Part shown: positions 1 to 9,189 of the stretch, piece after piece
Position numbering within the stretch: the stretch's first letter is position 1
Layout of the letters: every line of letters starts with the position of its first letter
Origin: Colwellia demingiae
GTDB taxonomy: Bacteria > Pseudomonadota > Gammaproteobacteria > Enterobacterales > Alteromonadaceae
Reading direction: 5' to 3'
Length of the DNA: 64,000 bases
NCBI RefSeq assembly: GCF_007954275.1
Contig: NZ_VOLT01000001.1
Location: 124,001-188,000 of the forward strand
Position numbers and translations under genes: made by a program
The notes under the pieces: model-generated
Seen by the model: the letters and a program-made list of their open reading frames with translations, nothing else
Told to the model about the DNA's origin: nothing
The model's database searches: none

Positions 1-120
1 TTGAATGGGCTTTTCAGGCGTAATTTTTTTTTGCTGGATCTTTTTTACAGCTGAGTGATGTTTTGTGTTTAATTTAATTTTAGGCACGTGATTGGCTTTT
101 TGAGTCTTAGTTTCTTTCAT
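1..120 (-). CDS. rluC: Probable 5' end of rluC (23S rRNA pseudouridine synthase C), partial
   Basis: An open frame of 40 codons runs from an ATG at 118-120 leftward off the window edge without a stop. The peptide begins MKETKTQKANHVPKIKLN and is rich in lysine. The fragment is too short to show any RluC domain. The call rests on position: in many gammaproteobacteria rluC is divergent from rne across a long intergenic region, as here. A basic, disordered N-terminal extension ahead of the S4 domain would fit. No convincing Shine-Dalgarno sequence precedes the ATG, so the start is uncertain. Confidence 0.45.
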   Translation of the reverse strand, partial: MKETKTQKANHVPKIKLNTKHHSAVKKIQQKKITPEKPIQ

Positions 121-814
121 GGCTGCAGTTTAACACACTTTATTTAGCTAATAATGCAATTAACTCCCTTTTTTGTTGGCTAAACACCAAGGATAGTGGG
201 ATAATAAAAGGGTTATTAGTTGATATTTAACGCTAACAGCGTATTAAGCAGCCATATGAAAGAATCATACAAGGCTAATCAACGTAACAATTTTAACCTT
301 AGAAGCTTTAAAGAGAGACGTAAGAGGCAAACTGCGGCCACATCCATATGCGAAACTTCCTTTTGATAACTGCACCTATGACGCGTTAACAAAATAGAAA
401 AAAGACATATTGATAGTACGGCCTATTGCATTAATTGACACAGTAAATTATCACCTTTTTGATAATTTACCCGTTGTAGATTGTCAACGAAGCATAAACA
501 GTTTTAACACTTTGATTTTAATTTGTTATTAGCCCAGCACCATAAAGCAATTATTATAAAATAATACCGGAGCAAATGCGCTGGTATTTTGCACAGCACA
601 CAAGCTGAGCACATAAAGAAATATATTAGCACTGCCTATCTAAATAAAAGGCGGTGATATAAAAAACAATCAGAATTTATAACAGCTTAACCTGGTTTTA
701 TGACAGGTTAACCCTGACAACCGTGAGGTTGACAAATTGCTGTTACCAGAAAAACAGATTGCTTTGTGTCCTAAGCAAATGGTGTGTTGTGACTAAAAAT
801 GAGTCCGACAAACT
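121..814 (+). promoter_or_regulatory. Long structured leader between rluC and rne
   Basis: These 694 bases have no convincing gene. They hold a perfect 10-bp inverted repeat (443-452 with 461-470) and three or four hairpins: 563-588 (about 8 bp with AAAT loop), 630-656 (8 bp with one G-U), 687-711 (perfect 8 bp, 9-base loop) and 718-731 (5 bp closed by a GUGA tetraloop). In E. coli the roughly 360-base rne 5' UTR carries hairpins by which RNase E controls its own mRNA decay. The stacked hairpins just before this start codon suggest the same design, which is inferred rather than shown. Confidence 0.6.
435..466 (+). promoter_or_regulatory. Candidate sigma-70 promoter for rne
   Basis: TTGACA lies at 435-440. 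TTTGAT at 458-463 follows a 17-base spacer, and the better-matching GATAAT at 461-466 follows a 20-base spacer. Transcription from here would give a leader of about 340-345 bases, close to the known E. coli rne leader length. The -10 region lies in the right arm of the 443-470 inverted repeat. The call is tentative because no -10 combines a good match with good spacing. Confidence 0.35.
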
Positions 815-3800
815 ATGAAACGTATGTTAATTAACGCTACCCAATCAGAAGAATTGCGCGTAGCACTAGTAGATGGCCAAAAACTTTACGATTTAGATAT
901 TGAAAGTCCAGGTCACGAACAAAAAAAATCTAATATCTATAAAGCTAAAATCACACGTATTGAGCCTTCTCTAGAAGCTGCTTTTGTTGATTATGGTGCC
1001 GATCGCCATGGTTTCTTACCAATGAAAGAAATCGCACGTGAATATTTCCCTAAAGGCTATACATTCCAAGGCCGTCCTAATATTAAGGAAGTATTACACG
1101 AAGGCCAAGAGGTTATCGTTCAGATAGATAAAGAAGAACGTGGCCAAAAAGGCGCAGCCTTAACGACCTTTATTAGTCTTGCTGGAAGTTATTTAGTATT
1201 AATGCCAAACAACCCTCGTGCTGGTGGTATTTCACGTCGTATTGAAGGTGATGAACGCACTGAGTTGAAAACTTCGTTGAGTAAACTAGATTTACCTAAA
1301 GGCATGGGCTTAATTGTCAGAACTGCTGGTGTAGGTAAAGATTACGAAGAATTAAAATGGGATCTAAGTGTCCTTTTACATCACTGGCAAGCAATTAGTG
1401 ATGCTGGAAAAAGTCGCCCTGCTCCTTTCTTGATACATCAAGAGACAAATCTAATATTACGTGCTATTCGTGACTATTTACGTCGTGATATTGGTGAAGT
1501 ATTAATTGATCGTCCTAAAACGTTTGAAAGTGTTAAAAAGCACATTGAAGTCGTTCGTCCTGACTTCTTAAATAAGATTAAGCTTTATACTAGTGATGTT
1601 CCTTTATTTACGCATTACCAAATTGAAACTCAAATAGAAACAGCATTTCAACGTGAAGTACGTTTGCCTTCTGGCGGCTCAATAGTTATTGACCCTACTG
1701 AAGCCATGACTTCTATTGATATTAACTCAGCGCGTGCAACTAAAGGTAGTGATATTGAAGAAACTGCTTTTAATACCAATTTAGAAGCTGCTGAAGAAAT
1801 TGCTCGTCAACTACGTTTACGTGATTTAGGTGGCTTAGTTGTCATTGATTTTATCGATATGACACCTGTTCGTCATCAACGTGAAGTAGAAAACAGAATG
1901 CGTGATTCAGTTCACCAAGATAGAGCCCGTATTCAACTTGGTAAAATATCTCGTTTTGGTTTACTAGAGATGTCTCGCCAACGTTTACGCCCTTCAATTG
2001 GTGAAACAAGCCAAGGTGTATGTCCTCGTTGTAGTGGTACTGGCCATGTTCGTGGTGTTGAATCTTTAGCGCTATCTATATTACGTTTAATGGAAGAAGA
2101 AGCCATAAAGGACAATACGTTGCATGTACAAGCGCAAGTTCCTGTACCGGTTGCAACTTACTTATTAAATGAAAAACGCCGTTCAGTTATGCATGTTGAA
2201 AAACATCATAATGTGAGAGTTTTAATCATTCCTAATCCACATATGGATACTCCGCAGTACGAAGTACTACGTGTTAAGAATGATGAAACTGTCGTAGAAG
2301 CAAGTTATGAATTACCGGTAAAACAAGCTGAAATTGAAGAAGCTAAAATGCCTAAGTTTGATAAAGTTGCTGCTAAACGTGATGAACCTTTGATTCAAGG
2401 AATGACTTCACCAACACGTGCTCCTAAACCTGATGAAATACCAGTAATAACTGAAAAGACTACTGTATCAAAACAAACGAAACCTAATGGATTCTTTGCT
2501 TGGTTAAAGAGCCTTTTTGTTGCTGAAGAAGTGGTAGAGGAAGTTAAAGAAACAAGTACTAGCCAACAGCCTAAAAAGCCACAAGAAAGACGCGGAAACC
2601 AGCAAGCTAAACGTCGCAACAATCGTGGTAATAACCGTAACCGCAACGATCGTAATGGCGAAGAAGCTACTAACCGTCCGATTCAAAAAGAAAATGAATC
2701 AATAGATACCCGTCCAAGTCGCGATGAAGAAGTAAATAAACCTAAGAGACAGCCTCGTAAAAACAACAATGTTGATAAAGAAAAAGTTGTTAAAGAAGAG
2801 AAAAATACTGAGCGTCGTCAACGTAGAAACAATCGCAAAAAAATACGTATAACACCGGTAGAGACAGTAATAAAGACTACTGAAACATTGGCAGCCGTTG
2901 ATACTACTGATGTTAATGTTACTAGTAATGAGCAGGTCAACACTCCTGTTGTAGAAGTTGTTGCGGCTAACGATGATAAACCACGTAACAGACGTTCTCC
3001 AAGACACTTAAGAGCAAATGGCCAACGTCGTCGTCGTAATAATGCTGAAAATGATTCTGAAGCGACACAACAAGACCAAGCATTGACTGCTGAAAATAAA
3101 ACTACCGATGAATCAGTAGAGGCACGTTATCCTGCAACTGCTGTTACTGAAGAGTCTGTCAATGAACAACAAGAAGTAGCGGTTACTTCAACTGAAGAAT
3201 TTGCTAAAGATGTAGTGGTTGAAAAAGTTGCAACTGCACCTGTTGAAGCTAAACCAGTTGAGACAGTTGTTGATGTGCCATTAAGTGACACAAAAGAGCT
3301 TGATATAGCTAAAACTGAAGAAGAAACTTCCACAGTAAATATTGCTGAGCAAGTGACTGAAGTTCAGCAAGAGTTGCCGTTAGAGCAAAAGGAAGACGTT
3401 GTTGTAACGACAGAAGAATCTCTTGAAGTAAAAGTGGATGTCGCCGCTTCAGTTGAAACTGTAGTAACAAGTCCAACAATTGAAACTGTTGAAACTGTTG
3501 AAACTGTTGAAACTGTTGAGCAAGTAACAGTGAATGATACTGCGCCGGTTGCTAAAAATATTGAAGCTGCTGACACTGTCATTGCAACGGAAGAAGATAA
3601 AATTGTTGCTCCTGTTAAGTCTGCTAAGAAAGCTGCTCCTGCAGCCAAGAAAGCTGCTCCTAAAGATAAAAAGTTAGCAAGACAAGTTAAAAAAGCTAAC
3701 CGTCTATCTGGTCATGCAAAAGCACCAATGACCAAAACAGAAACAATCACCACTATTAAAGATATACCAACAAACTTTATGGCTGACAATGAACGACATG

Positions 3801-3877
3801 TTCATCAGTCATCAGGTAGAACGGCTATTATTGCTGATGTGGTAAACCGTAGTAGTGCGCAGGCAACTAAGCCATAG
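815..3877 (+). CDS. rne: Ribonuclease E, degradosome scaffold endoribonuclease
   Basis: Single-strand-specific endoribonuclease for mRNA decay and for rRNA/tRNA processing, at the inner face of the cytoplasmic membrane. The catalytic N-terminal half has an S1 domain near residues 35-125, the metal-site region ending in VVIDFIDM, and the zinc-link motif CPRCSGTG near residue 405. Near residues 559-573 [10 protein letters not shown] matches the amphipathic membrane-targeting helix of E. coli RNase E. The rest is disordered and alternates Arg/Asn-rich and acidic Val/Thr/Glu-rich blocks, as expected for RNA-binding and degradosome partner sites. At 1020 residues it is close to the 1061 of E. coli. 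A (TVE)n run near residues 890-902 comes from a 9-base tandem repeat. It is followed by its own terminator. Confidence 0.97.
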   Translation: MKRMLINATQSEELRVALVDGQKLYDLDIESPGHEQKKSNIYKAKITRIEPSLEAAFVDYGADRHGFLPMKEIAREYFPKGYTFQGRPNIKEVLHEGQEVIVQIDKEERGQKGAALTTFISLAGSYLVLMPNNPRAGGISRRIEGDERTELKTSLSKLDLPKGMGLIVRTAGVGKDYEELKWDLSVLLHHWQAISDAGKSRPAPFLIHQETNLILRAIRDYLRRDIGEVLIDRPKTFESVKKHIEVVRPDFLNKIKLYTSDVPLFTHYQIETQIETAFQREVRLPSGGSIVIDPTEAMTSIDINSARATKGSDIEETAFNTNLEAAEEIARQLRLRDLGGLVVIDFIDMTPVRHQREVENRMRDSVHQDRARIQLGKISRFGLLEMSRQRLRPSIGETSQGVCPRCSGTGHVRGVESLALSILRLMEEEAIKDNTLHVQAQVPVPVATYLLNEKRRSVMHVEKHHNVRVLIIPNPHMDTPQYEVLRVKNDETVVEASYELPVKQAEIEEAKMPKFDKVAAKRDEPLIQGMTSPTRAPKPDEIPVITEKTTVSKQTKPNGFFAWLKSLFVAEEVVEEVKETSTSQQPKKPQERRGNQQAKRRNNRGNNRNRNDRNGEEATNRPIQKENESIDTRPSRDEEVNKPKRQPRKNNNVDKEKVVKEEKNTERRQRRNNRKKIRITPVETVIKTTETLAAVDTTDVNVTSNEQVNTPVVEVVAANDDKPRNRRSPRHLRANGQRRRRNNAENDSEATQQDQALTAENKTTDESVEARYPATAVTEESVNEQQEVAVTSTEEFAKDVVVEKVATAPVEAKPVETVVDVPLSDTKELDIAKTEEETSTVNIAEQVTEVQQELPLEQKEDVVVTTEESLEVKVDVAASVETVVTSPTIETVETVETVETVEQVTVNDTAPVAKNIEAADTVIATEEDKIVAPVKSAKKAAPAAKKAAPKDKKLARQVKKANRLSGHAKAPMTKTETITTIKDIPTNFMADNERHVHQSSGRTAIIADVVNRSSAQATKP

Positions 3878-3900
3878 AAAAAAACGTACGTCAAACTTAG

Positions 3901-3936
3901 AAGCCAGTTATAAATATTATAACTGGCTTTTTTTTG
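3901..3936 (+). terminator. Rho-independent terminator of rne
   Basis: A perfect 11-bp stem (3901-3911 with 3919-3929, AAGCCAGTTAT core) closes a 7-base loop and runs straight into a tract of nine T residues. It lies 23 bases after the rne stop codon. Confidence 0.93.
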
Positions 3937-4246
3937 TCTAAATTTTACGTTACTTGATAACGATTGTTGTTTGAGGTCAGGTTATTCAATTCATGTGAAA
4001 ATCATATTAATTATCTTTGAAATCATAGCTTTATAACAGCGCATCTCCATTAAAAATTATTTACCTAATGATCAGGAAACGCGATACAAGGCTATAACTT
4101 ATCATTAACAAAATAGCTTGACTGTTGCCTTAGGCTGGCGTTAAATGGTGGGTAGTTGAAAACTCGCTGTTAATAAATAAGATAGGTCGTTATCGTTACT
4201 TAATTTAATAGTGGCGTAATAGATTTCAAAGAGAGTAATAATTATT
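3937..4246. other. Intergenic stretch before the GYF-domain genes
   Basis: About 310 AT-rich bases with no gene, tRNA or strong hairpin that I can support. A promoter for the following gene presumably lies here, but no convincing -35/-10 pair was found. Confidence 0.4.
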
Positions 4247-4678
4247 ATGAAAAAATGGTTTTTTTCAGACAATGGTAAAGTAACAGGTCCTTTAGAGTTA
4301 AAAGAATCAAATGAATTAGTTTCAAAGAATCCTGACTTATATGCTTGGCATCCTTCATATACCCATTGGGTTCCAGTCAGTTGCATTGATGAGTTTGAAG
4401 TATCAATTACTCCCCCACCTCCTCCAATAGAGATCCCAAAACATCTAATTGATGGTTTAATTGGTGAAGAAAAAGAATTAATAACTACATTAGATCGTAT
4501 TGATAAAACGATTAAAATCACTTCAGACTCTTTATATGAAATTGATGCCGAGTTAGATAATTATGGCAAAATTGCTCATAATTTAACGGAAGAAGTTAGA
4601 GCCGTGGTTAAAACAATTGAAGAGCAATATGCGGCATTACAGAAAAATCTAGCTAACGTAATTAAAACTGAATATTAA
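4247..4678 (+). CDS. GYF_2/DUF4339-type domain protein with coiled coil, first of a tandem pair
   Basis: A 143-residue protein of unknown role. Residues 1-50 form a GYF_2-like (DUF4339) module: MKKWFFSDNGKVTGPLEL followed by WHPSYTHWVPV, the W...GP...W.P pattern of domains thought to bind proline-rich peptides. A proline cluster (TPPPPPIEIP) follows, then about 75 residues of predicted coiled coil with no signal peptide or membrane segment. The next gene is a longer paralogue that starts with nearly the same 27 bases, so this looks like a tandem duplication. A cytoplasmic adaptor role is only a guess. Confidence 0.75.
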   Translation: MKKWFFSDNGKVTGPLELKESNELVSKNPDLYAWHPSYTHWVPVSCIDEFEVSITPPPPPIEIPKHLIDGLIGEEKELITTLDRIDKTIKITSDSLYEIDAELDNYGKIAHNLTEEVRAVVKTIEEQYAALQKNLANVIKTEY

Positions 4679-4761
4679 TCACTACTCGTTGGTTACTTAC
4701 CCGCTAAGTGGTTCATCATGTTAATTATATAAACTAAAGTTCACAGATAAGAGTATTTACG

Positions 4762-5721
4762 ATGAAAAAATGGTTTTTTTCAAATAATGGCGAAGTAACT
4801 GCCCCATTAGACTTAGACGCGGCAAAAGATTATTTAGCGAGTAACCCAAATGTTTATGGCTGGCACCCTTCATTTACTCAATGGAAACCCGTCAATTGTA
4901 TTAGTGAATTTGCCGATGTACTACCAGCTACAGTCCAGGCTCCCTTAATTCCAAAAGAAATTTCTGATAAATTTATAGCTAAAAAGCAACGCTTATTATC
5001 AAAATTGGCTTCAATTGACGATAGCATCAATCATAGTCAGTCATCTCTAGGTAAATTTGAAAAACAAATTGAAAGCTATAAAACCTTAACACAAAACTTA
5101 AATGATAATGTTAAGGATGCTATTGATAACATTGAGAAAAAACATAAAAGCTTAAATCGTAAGTTATCGCAAGTTAAAGATGCTGTTCATATTGCCGGTA
5201 AAGAAATGACTGAAGTTGTCGATGACTTTGATCAAAGAATGAGCTCTAATGACATCTTTATGCCTTCTTGTAAGCCTAGTGTACTAGTCATGCAAGACAT
5301 CATCAGCACTAGTGAAAGTGAAGAAGCACAAATTAGTAAAGCTAAACTGGCTCAAGAAAAACTGGCAACACCGCATAAGCGTGTAGAAACAGAAGAAGCC
5401 AAAGATGAAAAATCAATTGAAAGTGAAAAGGCTATTCCTAAAGCAGATAAAAAAATAGCACCACCTGACGTTGATATACAATATGGCAATCGAATGACAG
5501 TCGACGTTGAACTTGGTAATAGAATGGCAAATGACAGTATTAACAGCATGAAAAACATGATGAAATCTGTCTTCAAAGGTGACCATAAAGTAGAGAAAGC
5601 CAAGAAACCTGAAAAAGTAGAAGTCAAAACAGTGGAAGTCAAAACAGTGGAAGTCAATAAAAGCAACGATCAACCATTATCAATGGCTGATCGTTTAAAA
5701 ATGGCGCAAAACAACCACTAA
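4762..5721 (+). CDS. GYF_2/DUF4339-type domain protein with coiled coil, longer paralogue
   Basis: A 319-residue paralogue of the preceding gene, starting 84 bases after it. Residues 1-50 repeat the GYF_2-like module (MKKWFFSNNGEVTAPL, then WHPSFTQWKPV). Residues 70-150 are predicted coiled coil. The C-terminal half is charged and disordered, with a methionine/asparagine-rich patch (NRMTVDVELGNRM) and a short tandem repeat (VEVKTVEVKTVEVNK) coded by about 15-base repeats near 5619-5656. There is no signal peptide or membrane helix. The pair may share a promoter and ends at a strong terminator. Function is unknown. Confidence 0.75.
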   Translation: MKKWFFSNNGEVTAPLDLDAAKDYLASNPNVYGWHPSFTQWKPVNCISEFADVLPATVQAPLIPKEISDKFIAKKQRLLSKLASIDDSINHSQSSLGKFEKQIESYKTLTQNLNDNVKDAIDNIEKKHKSLNRKLSQVKDAVHIAGKEMTEVVDDFDQRMSSNDIFMPSCKPSVLVMQDIISTSESEEAQISKAKLAQEKLATPHKRVETEEAKDEKSIESEKAIPKADKKIAPPDVDIQYGNRMTVDVELGNRMANDSINSMKNMMKSVFKGDHKVEKAKKPEKVEVKTVEVKTVEVNKSNDQPLSMADRLKMAQNNH

Positions 5722-5766
5722 AAACATAACTCTCATCTTTATAGGTAGTTCTTTAGTTACCAAAAC

Positions 5767-5804
5767 AAAAAGGCCAGTCATTATTTTAATGACTGGCCTT
5801 TTTT
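5767..5804. terminator. Bidirectional terminator between the GYF gene and eda
   Basis: A perfect 13-bp stem (5771-5783 with 5787-5799) with a 3-base loop is flanked by A residues on the left and T residues on the right. It can therefore end both the rightward GYF gene and the leftward eda transcript. Confidence 0.92.
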
Positions 5805-5843
5805 ATGCTTATTAACGAGCAATAAGTTACATTTTCAAATGAT

Positions 5844-6491
5844 CTATTTTACATGCGCTAATGCTTGGTTAGCTAATTTGGTGATTTCAGACCAATTTTT
5901 GTTTTCAACAATGCTATTTGAAACTAACCATGAACCACCACAACAAACAACATTAGGTAGGGCTAAATAATCACGAACGTTATTTAAGTTTATGCCTCCT
6001 GTCGGACAAAAACGAATGTCAGGGAAAGGTCCACCAATTGATTTAATAGCATTAACGCCACCCGAAGCTTCGGCAGGGAAAAACTTCAAATGGTCATAAC
6101 CATAATCTGCTCCGTCCATAAGCTCAGAAATAGAAGATATACCTGGAATTAACGCGATATTACCTTCATTACCCGCTTGTAATAAATCTTTTGTTAAACC
6201 TGGGCTGATAGCAAATTTAGCTCCCGCATCATAAGACTGTTGTAACTGCTGACGATTGGTAACTGTACCTGAGCCAACAATGGCTTCTGGTAACTCTTTT
6301 GCAATGGCACTGATCACATCGAGTGCTGCCGATGTACGTAAAGTAACTTCTAATACTTTAATACCCGCGGTCAATAGTGCTTCTGCAATCGGTAACGCTT
6401 CTTCAACGTTATTGATTACTAATACAGGAACAATAGGCCCCATGTTGAAAAGGTCCTTTGGCATAATTTGCCAATTTTTTGATACTGTCAT
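5844..6491 (-). CDS. eda: KDPG aldolase (2-keto-3-deoxy-6-phosphogluconate aldolase)
   Basis: Last Entner-Doudoroff enzyme: it splits 2-keto-3-deoxy-6-phosphogluconate into pyruvate and glyceraldehyde 3-phosphate in the cytosol. The 215-residue protein has the class I aldolase features of the family: VLEVTLRTSAALD near the catalytic glutamate, GSGTV, the Schiff-base lysine in HLKFFPAEASGG, and the phosphate loop CPTGGIN. Its length is normal. The ATG is preceded by AGAGGAATT. It is the last gene of the leftward zwf-pgl-edd-eda cluster, 123 bases after edd, with a hairpin in that gap. Confidence 0.96.
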   Translation of the reverse strand: MTVSKNWQIMPKDLFNMGPIVPVLVINNVEEALPIAEALLTAGIKVLEVTLRTSAALDVISAIAKELPEAIVGSGTVTNRQQLQQSYDAGAKFAISPGLTKDLLQAGNEGNIALIPGISSISELMDGADYGYDHLKFFPAEASGGVNAIKSIGGPFPDIRFCPTGGINLNNVRDYLALPNVVCCGGSWLVSNSIVENKNWSEITKLANQALAHVK

Positions 6492-6566
6492 AATTCCTCT
6501 TTATCTTCTTGGTGATACTTAACCTAAAGGGTAAATAGCCGCTGAATTCTTTATCTTATTAATTAT

Positions 6567-6595
6567 AATAAGGAGTCAAGATGCGACTCCTTATT
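6567..6595 (-). terminator. Hairpin between edd and eda (attenuator, processing site or weak terminator)
   Basis: An 11-bp stem (6567-6577 with 6585-6595) with a 7-base loop lies 20 bases past the edd stop. In the direction of transcription it is followed by TATAATTAATAAG rather than a clean T-run, so partial termination or mRNA stabilisation is more likely than full termination. Confidence 0.55.
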
Positions 6596-6614
6596 CGTTA
6601 TCTGTTCTTATTGA

Positions 6615-8429
6615 TTATGAGTCGAATAACGAACACGCACCTGTTTCAGCTGAACTCAAGTTACGACGCATAAAGCCAAATAGTTCACGGCCCATGCCTT
6701 CATGATGGCCATTTACTTGAAACTGAGCGACTTCACGAGCAGCTAATTCATTTTCATCAACTACTAGAGTAAGTTCACCCGTTTCGCCATCTAAGTTGAT
6801 CATATCGCCACTTTTAACTTTAGCAATTAACCCACCATCAAGAGCTTCCGGGCATAAATGAATGGCTGCAGGCACCTTGCCTGAAGCGCCAGACATGCGT
6901 CCGTCAGTAACTAATGCGACTTTAAAGCCTTTATCTTGAAGTACGCCTAACAATGGCGTTAATTTGTGTAATTCAGGCATACCACGAGCTTTAGGGCCTT
7001 GGAATCTTACTACGGCAACAAAGTCTTTTTCTAGTTCCCCTGCATCAAATGCAGTTTGTAATTCATGTTGGTCCTCAAAAACAACAGCAGGTGCTTTAAT
7101 TACAAAACTACCTTCTCGAAGTGACGACGTTTTAATAACAGAAACACCCAAATTCCCCTTCATCACACGTAAACCGCCATGAATACTGAATGGCTTAGCA
7201 ACGGTAGCGATAATTTCATCATCAAGTGATTTCTCAACACAGTCGACCCACTTAAGTTCACCGTTCTCTAATACTGGGTTTTTAGTGTATCGAGTTAAAC
7301 CACGGCCACAAATAGTTTCCACATCTTCGTAAACTAGTCCACCTTCAATAAGCTCACGGAACAATAACGCCATACCGCCTGCTTCTTGGAATTGGTTAAT
7401 GTCTGCATGCCCATTAGGGTATATGCGTGTTAATAGTGGAACCTCTTCAGAAAGGTCATTAAAATCTTGGAAGTTAATAATAATGCCGGCCGCTTTGGCA
7501 AAAGCAATAATATGCATTGTTAGGTTAGTTGAACCGCCTGTCGCAAGTAACGCAACAATAGCATTAACAACCGAGCGTTCATCGACCATTTTGCCAATTG
7601 GCATATAGTTACCAGACTGCTGTGTTAAACGAGTAGCTTGACTGGCAGCTGCCTTTGTTAGTTCTTCGCGAAGTTGTGTATTTGGTGCAATAAATGAGGC
7701 ACCAGGTAAATGTAAACCCATCACTTCAACCACTAACTGGTTGGAGTTTGCTGTGCCAAAGAAAGTACAAGTACCCGCAGAGTGATATGACGCTGACTCT
7801 GCTTCAAGCAATGCATCTTCATCTACTTCTCCCTCAGCATATTGTTGACGAACGCGTGCTTTTTCTTTATTTGGAAGGCCTGAAGGCATTGGGCCTGCAG
7901 GAATAAATACTGTTGGTAAGTGACCAAAAGTCATACTTGCAATTAATAAACCTGGGACAATTTTATCACAGATACCAAGCATTAATGCGCCATCAAACAT
8001 GTTATGGGATAGGCCAATCGATGTTGACATCGCAATGACATCACGGCTCATCAGGCTTAAATCCATGCCTGGTTGACCTTGAGTTACACCATCACACATG
8101 GCAGGTACACCTGCAGCAACTTGTGCAACGCCACCGGCATCTTTAACTGCCGCTTTAATGATATCAGGATATGCTTGATAAGGTTGATGTGCACTGAGCA
8201 TATCGTTGTAAGAGGTGACAATAGCGATATCTGAATGTTGTATGCCACGTAAAGACGTTTTATCTTCTTTACCACAAGCAGCAAAACCGTGGGCTAAGTT
8301 GCCACATGATAAGCCTGCACGATGAACAGTGTCTGATTTCGCGGCATCAATTTTTGCTAAATATTCAGCACGCGTTTTTGCACTACGTTTTATGATTCTG
8401 TCGGTAATATCTACTATTTGCTGTTTCAT
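6615..8429 (-). CDS. edd: Phosphogluconate dehydratase
   Basis: Converts 6-phosphogluconate to KDPG, the committed Entner-Doudoroff step. The 604-residue protein is a full-length IlvD/Edd-family iron-sulfur enzyme. Visible features are a conserved cysteine with a glycine-rich motif near residue 112 (PAMCDGVTQGQPGMDLSL), GICDKIVPG, GGSTNLTMH and TDGRMSGASGKVPAA. The ATG follows GAGAGTAA. It starts 62 bases after pgl, so one transcript from zwf through eda is likely. I saw no HexR-like site in the short gap upstream, which puts control at the zwf promoter. Confidence 0.97.
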   Translation of the reverse strand: MKQQIVDITDRIIKRSAKTRAEYLAKIDAAKSDTVHRAGLSCGNLAHGFAACGKEDKTSLRGIQHSDIAIVTSYNDMLSAHQPYQAYPDIIKAAVKDAGGVAQVAAGVPAMCDGVTQGQPGMDLSLMSRDVIAMSTSIGLSHNMFDGALMLGICDKIVPGLLIASMTFGHLPTVFIPAGPMPSGLPNKEKARVRQQYAEGEVDEDALLEAESASYHSAGTCTFFGTANSNQLVVEVMGLHLPGASFIAPNTQLREELTKAAASQATRLTQQSGNYMPIGKMVDERSVVNAIVALLATGGSTNLTMHIIAFAKAAGIIINFQDFNDLSEEVPLLTRIYPNGHADINQFQEAGGMALLFRELIEGGLVYEDVETICGRGLTRYTKNPVLENGELKWVDCVEKSLDDEIIATVAKPFSIHGGLRVMKGNLGVSVIKTSSLREGSFVIKAPAVVFEDQHELQTAFDAGELEKDFVAVVRFQGPKARGMPELHKLTPLLGVLQDKGFKVALVTDGRMSGASGKVPAAIHLCPEALDGGLIAKVKSGDMINLDGETGELTLVVDENELAAREVAQFQVNGHHEGMGRELFGFMRRNLSSAETGACSLFDS

Positions 8430-8491
8430 TTACTCTCTCAACTTATATACTTTTAATTTTATCTAATACTTAAACTTATTTGACAAGTGAG

Positions 8492-9187
8492 TTATGGTGC
8501 CCAAAAAATTTGAGTGTTTAAGTTAGGGTGTTGTAAAAATGCTCGAATAGGCATTTCAAACGGATCATCACCATTTAATGCTTGTGTTAATACCGTCTTC
8601 TTTCCTTCTCCACATGAGTGAAGAAAAATGTTCTTGCTAGTAATTAAACTGGCAAAAGTAAAACTGATACGCTGGTTTGGTGCTGTTTTAGGTTGAACCT
8701 TCATAAGCACAGCATCATTTTTCTTATCAAGACCAGAAGCAATTTCATCACTACATGGGAATAGCGAAGCCGTATGTCCGTCTTCTCCCATTCCTAGGAT
8801 TAATACATCAAGCGGTAATAATGTTTTCCTTGCTGCCATGTTTAAGTCCGCAAGGGTTTCATCTGTTAACTCATCACCTTGCTTAAGGTGAAAAAACTTA
8901 GCCTTTTGTGCTTTGTTTTGAAGTAAATTTTCATGTACTAAACGGGTGTTGCTTGCCTCACTACCGATTGGAACCCAGCGTTCATCTGCCAAGGTAATAG
9001 TAACCTTTGACCAATCAATATCACTTTGCGATAGCACACTAAAGAAACCTTTAGGCGTTGAACCACCTGATACGGCAATACTTGCTTTACCATTTTCTAT
9101 AATCGCTTTAGCTAAAATATCACTGACCACTTTTGCTAGTTCATTATCTAAATCGTTACGTGCGGTAAATTCCGTTAATTTATGCAT
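8492..9187 (-). CDS. pgl: 6-phosphogluconolactonase
   Basis: Hydrolyses 6-phosphogluconolactone to 6-phosphogluconate, between zwf and edd. A 231-residue protein of the DevB/SOL (NagB-like) family, with AVSGGSTPKGF, TLADERWVP and LGMGEDGHTASLFP, which form the sugar-phosphate site. I chose the ATG at 9187 (MHKLTEF): it lies 2 bases after the zwf stop and has GAG six bases upstream. A GTG at 9202 would add five residues and overlap zwf by 13 bases. The tight junction suggests translational coupling. Confidence 0.94.
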   Translation of the reverse strand: MHKLTEFTARNDLDNELAKVVSDILAKAIIENGKASIAVSGGSTPKGFFSVLSQSDIDWSKVTITLADERWVPIGSEASNTRLVHENLLQNKAQKAKFFHLKQGDELTDETLADLNMAARKTLLPLDVLILGMGEDGHTASLFPCSDEIASGLDKKNDAVLMKVQPKTAPNQRISFTFASLITSKNIFLHSCGEGKKTVLTQALNGDDPFEMPIRAFLQHPNLNTQIFWAP

Positions 9188-9189
9188 AG

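Noticed and set aside
3364-3648. Antisense open frames along the rne tail (several of 60-100 codons, minus strand)
   Set aside because: They are low-complexity Ser/Thr/Val translations that mirror the Glu/Val/Thr repeats of RNase E on the other strand.
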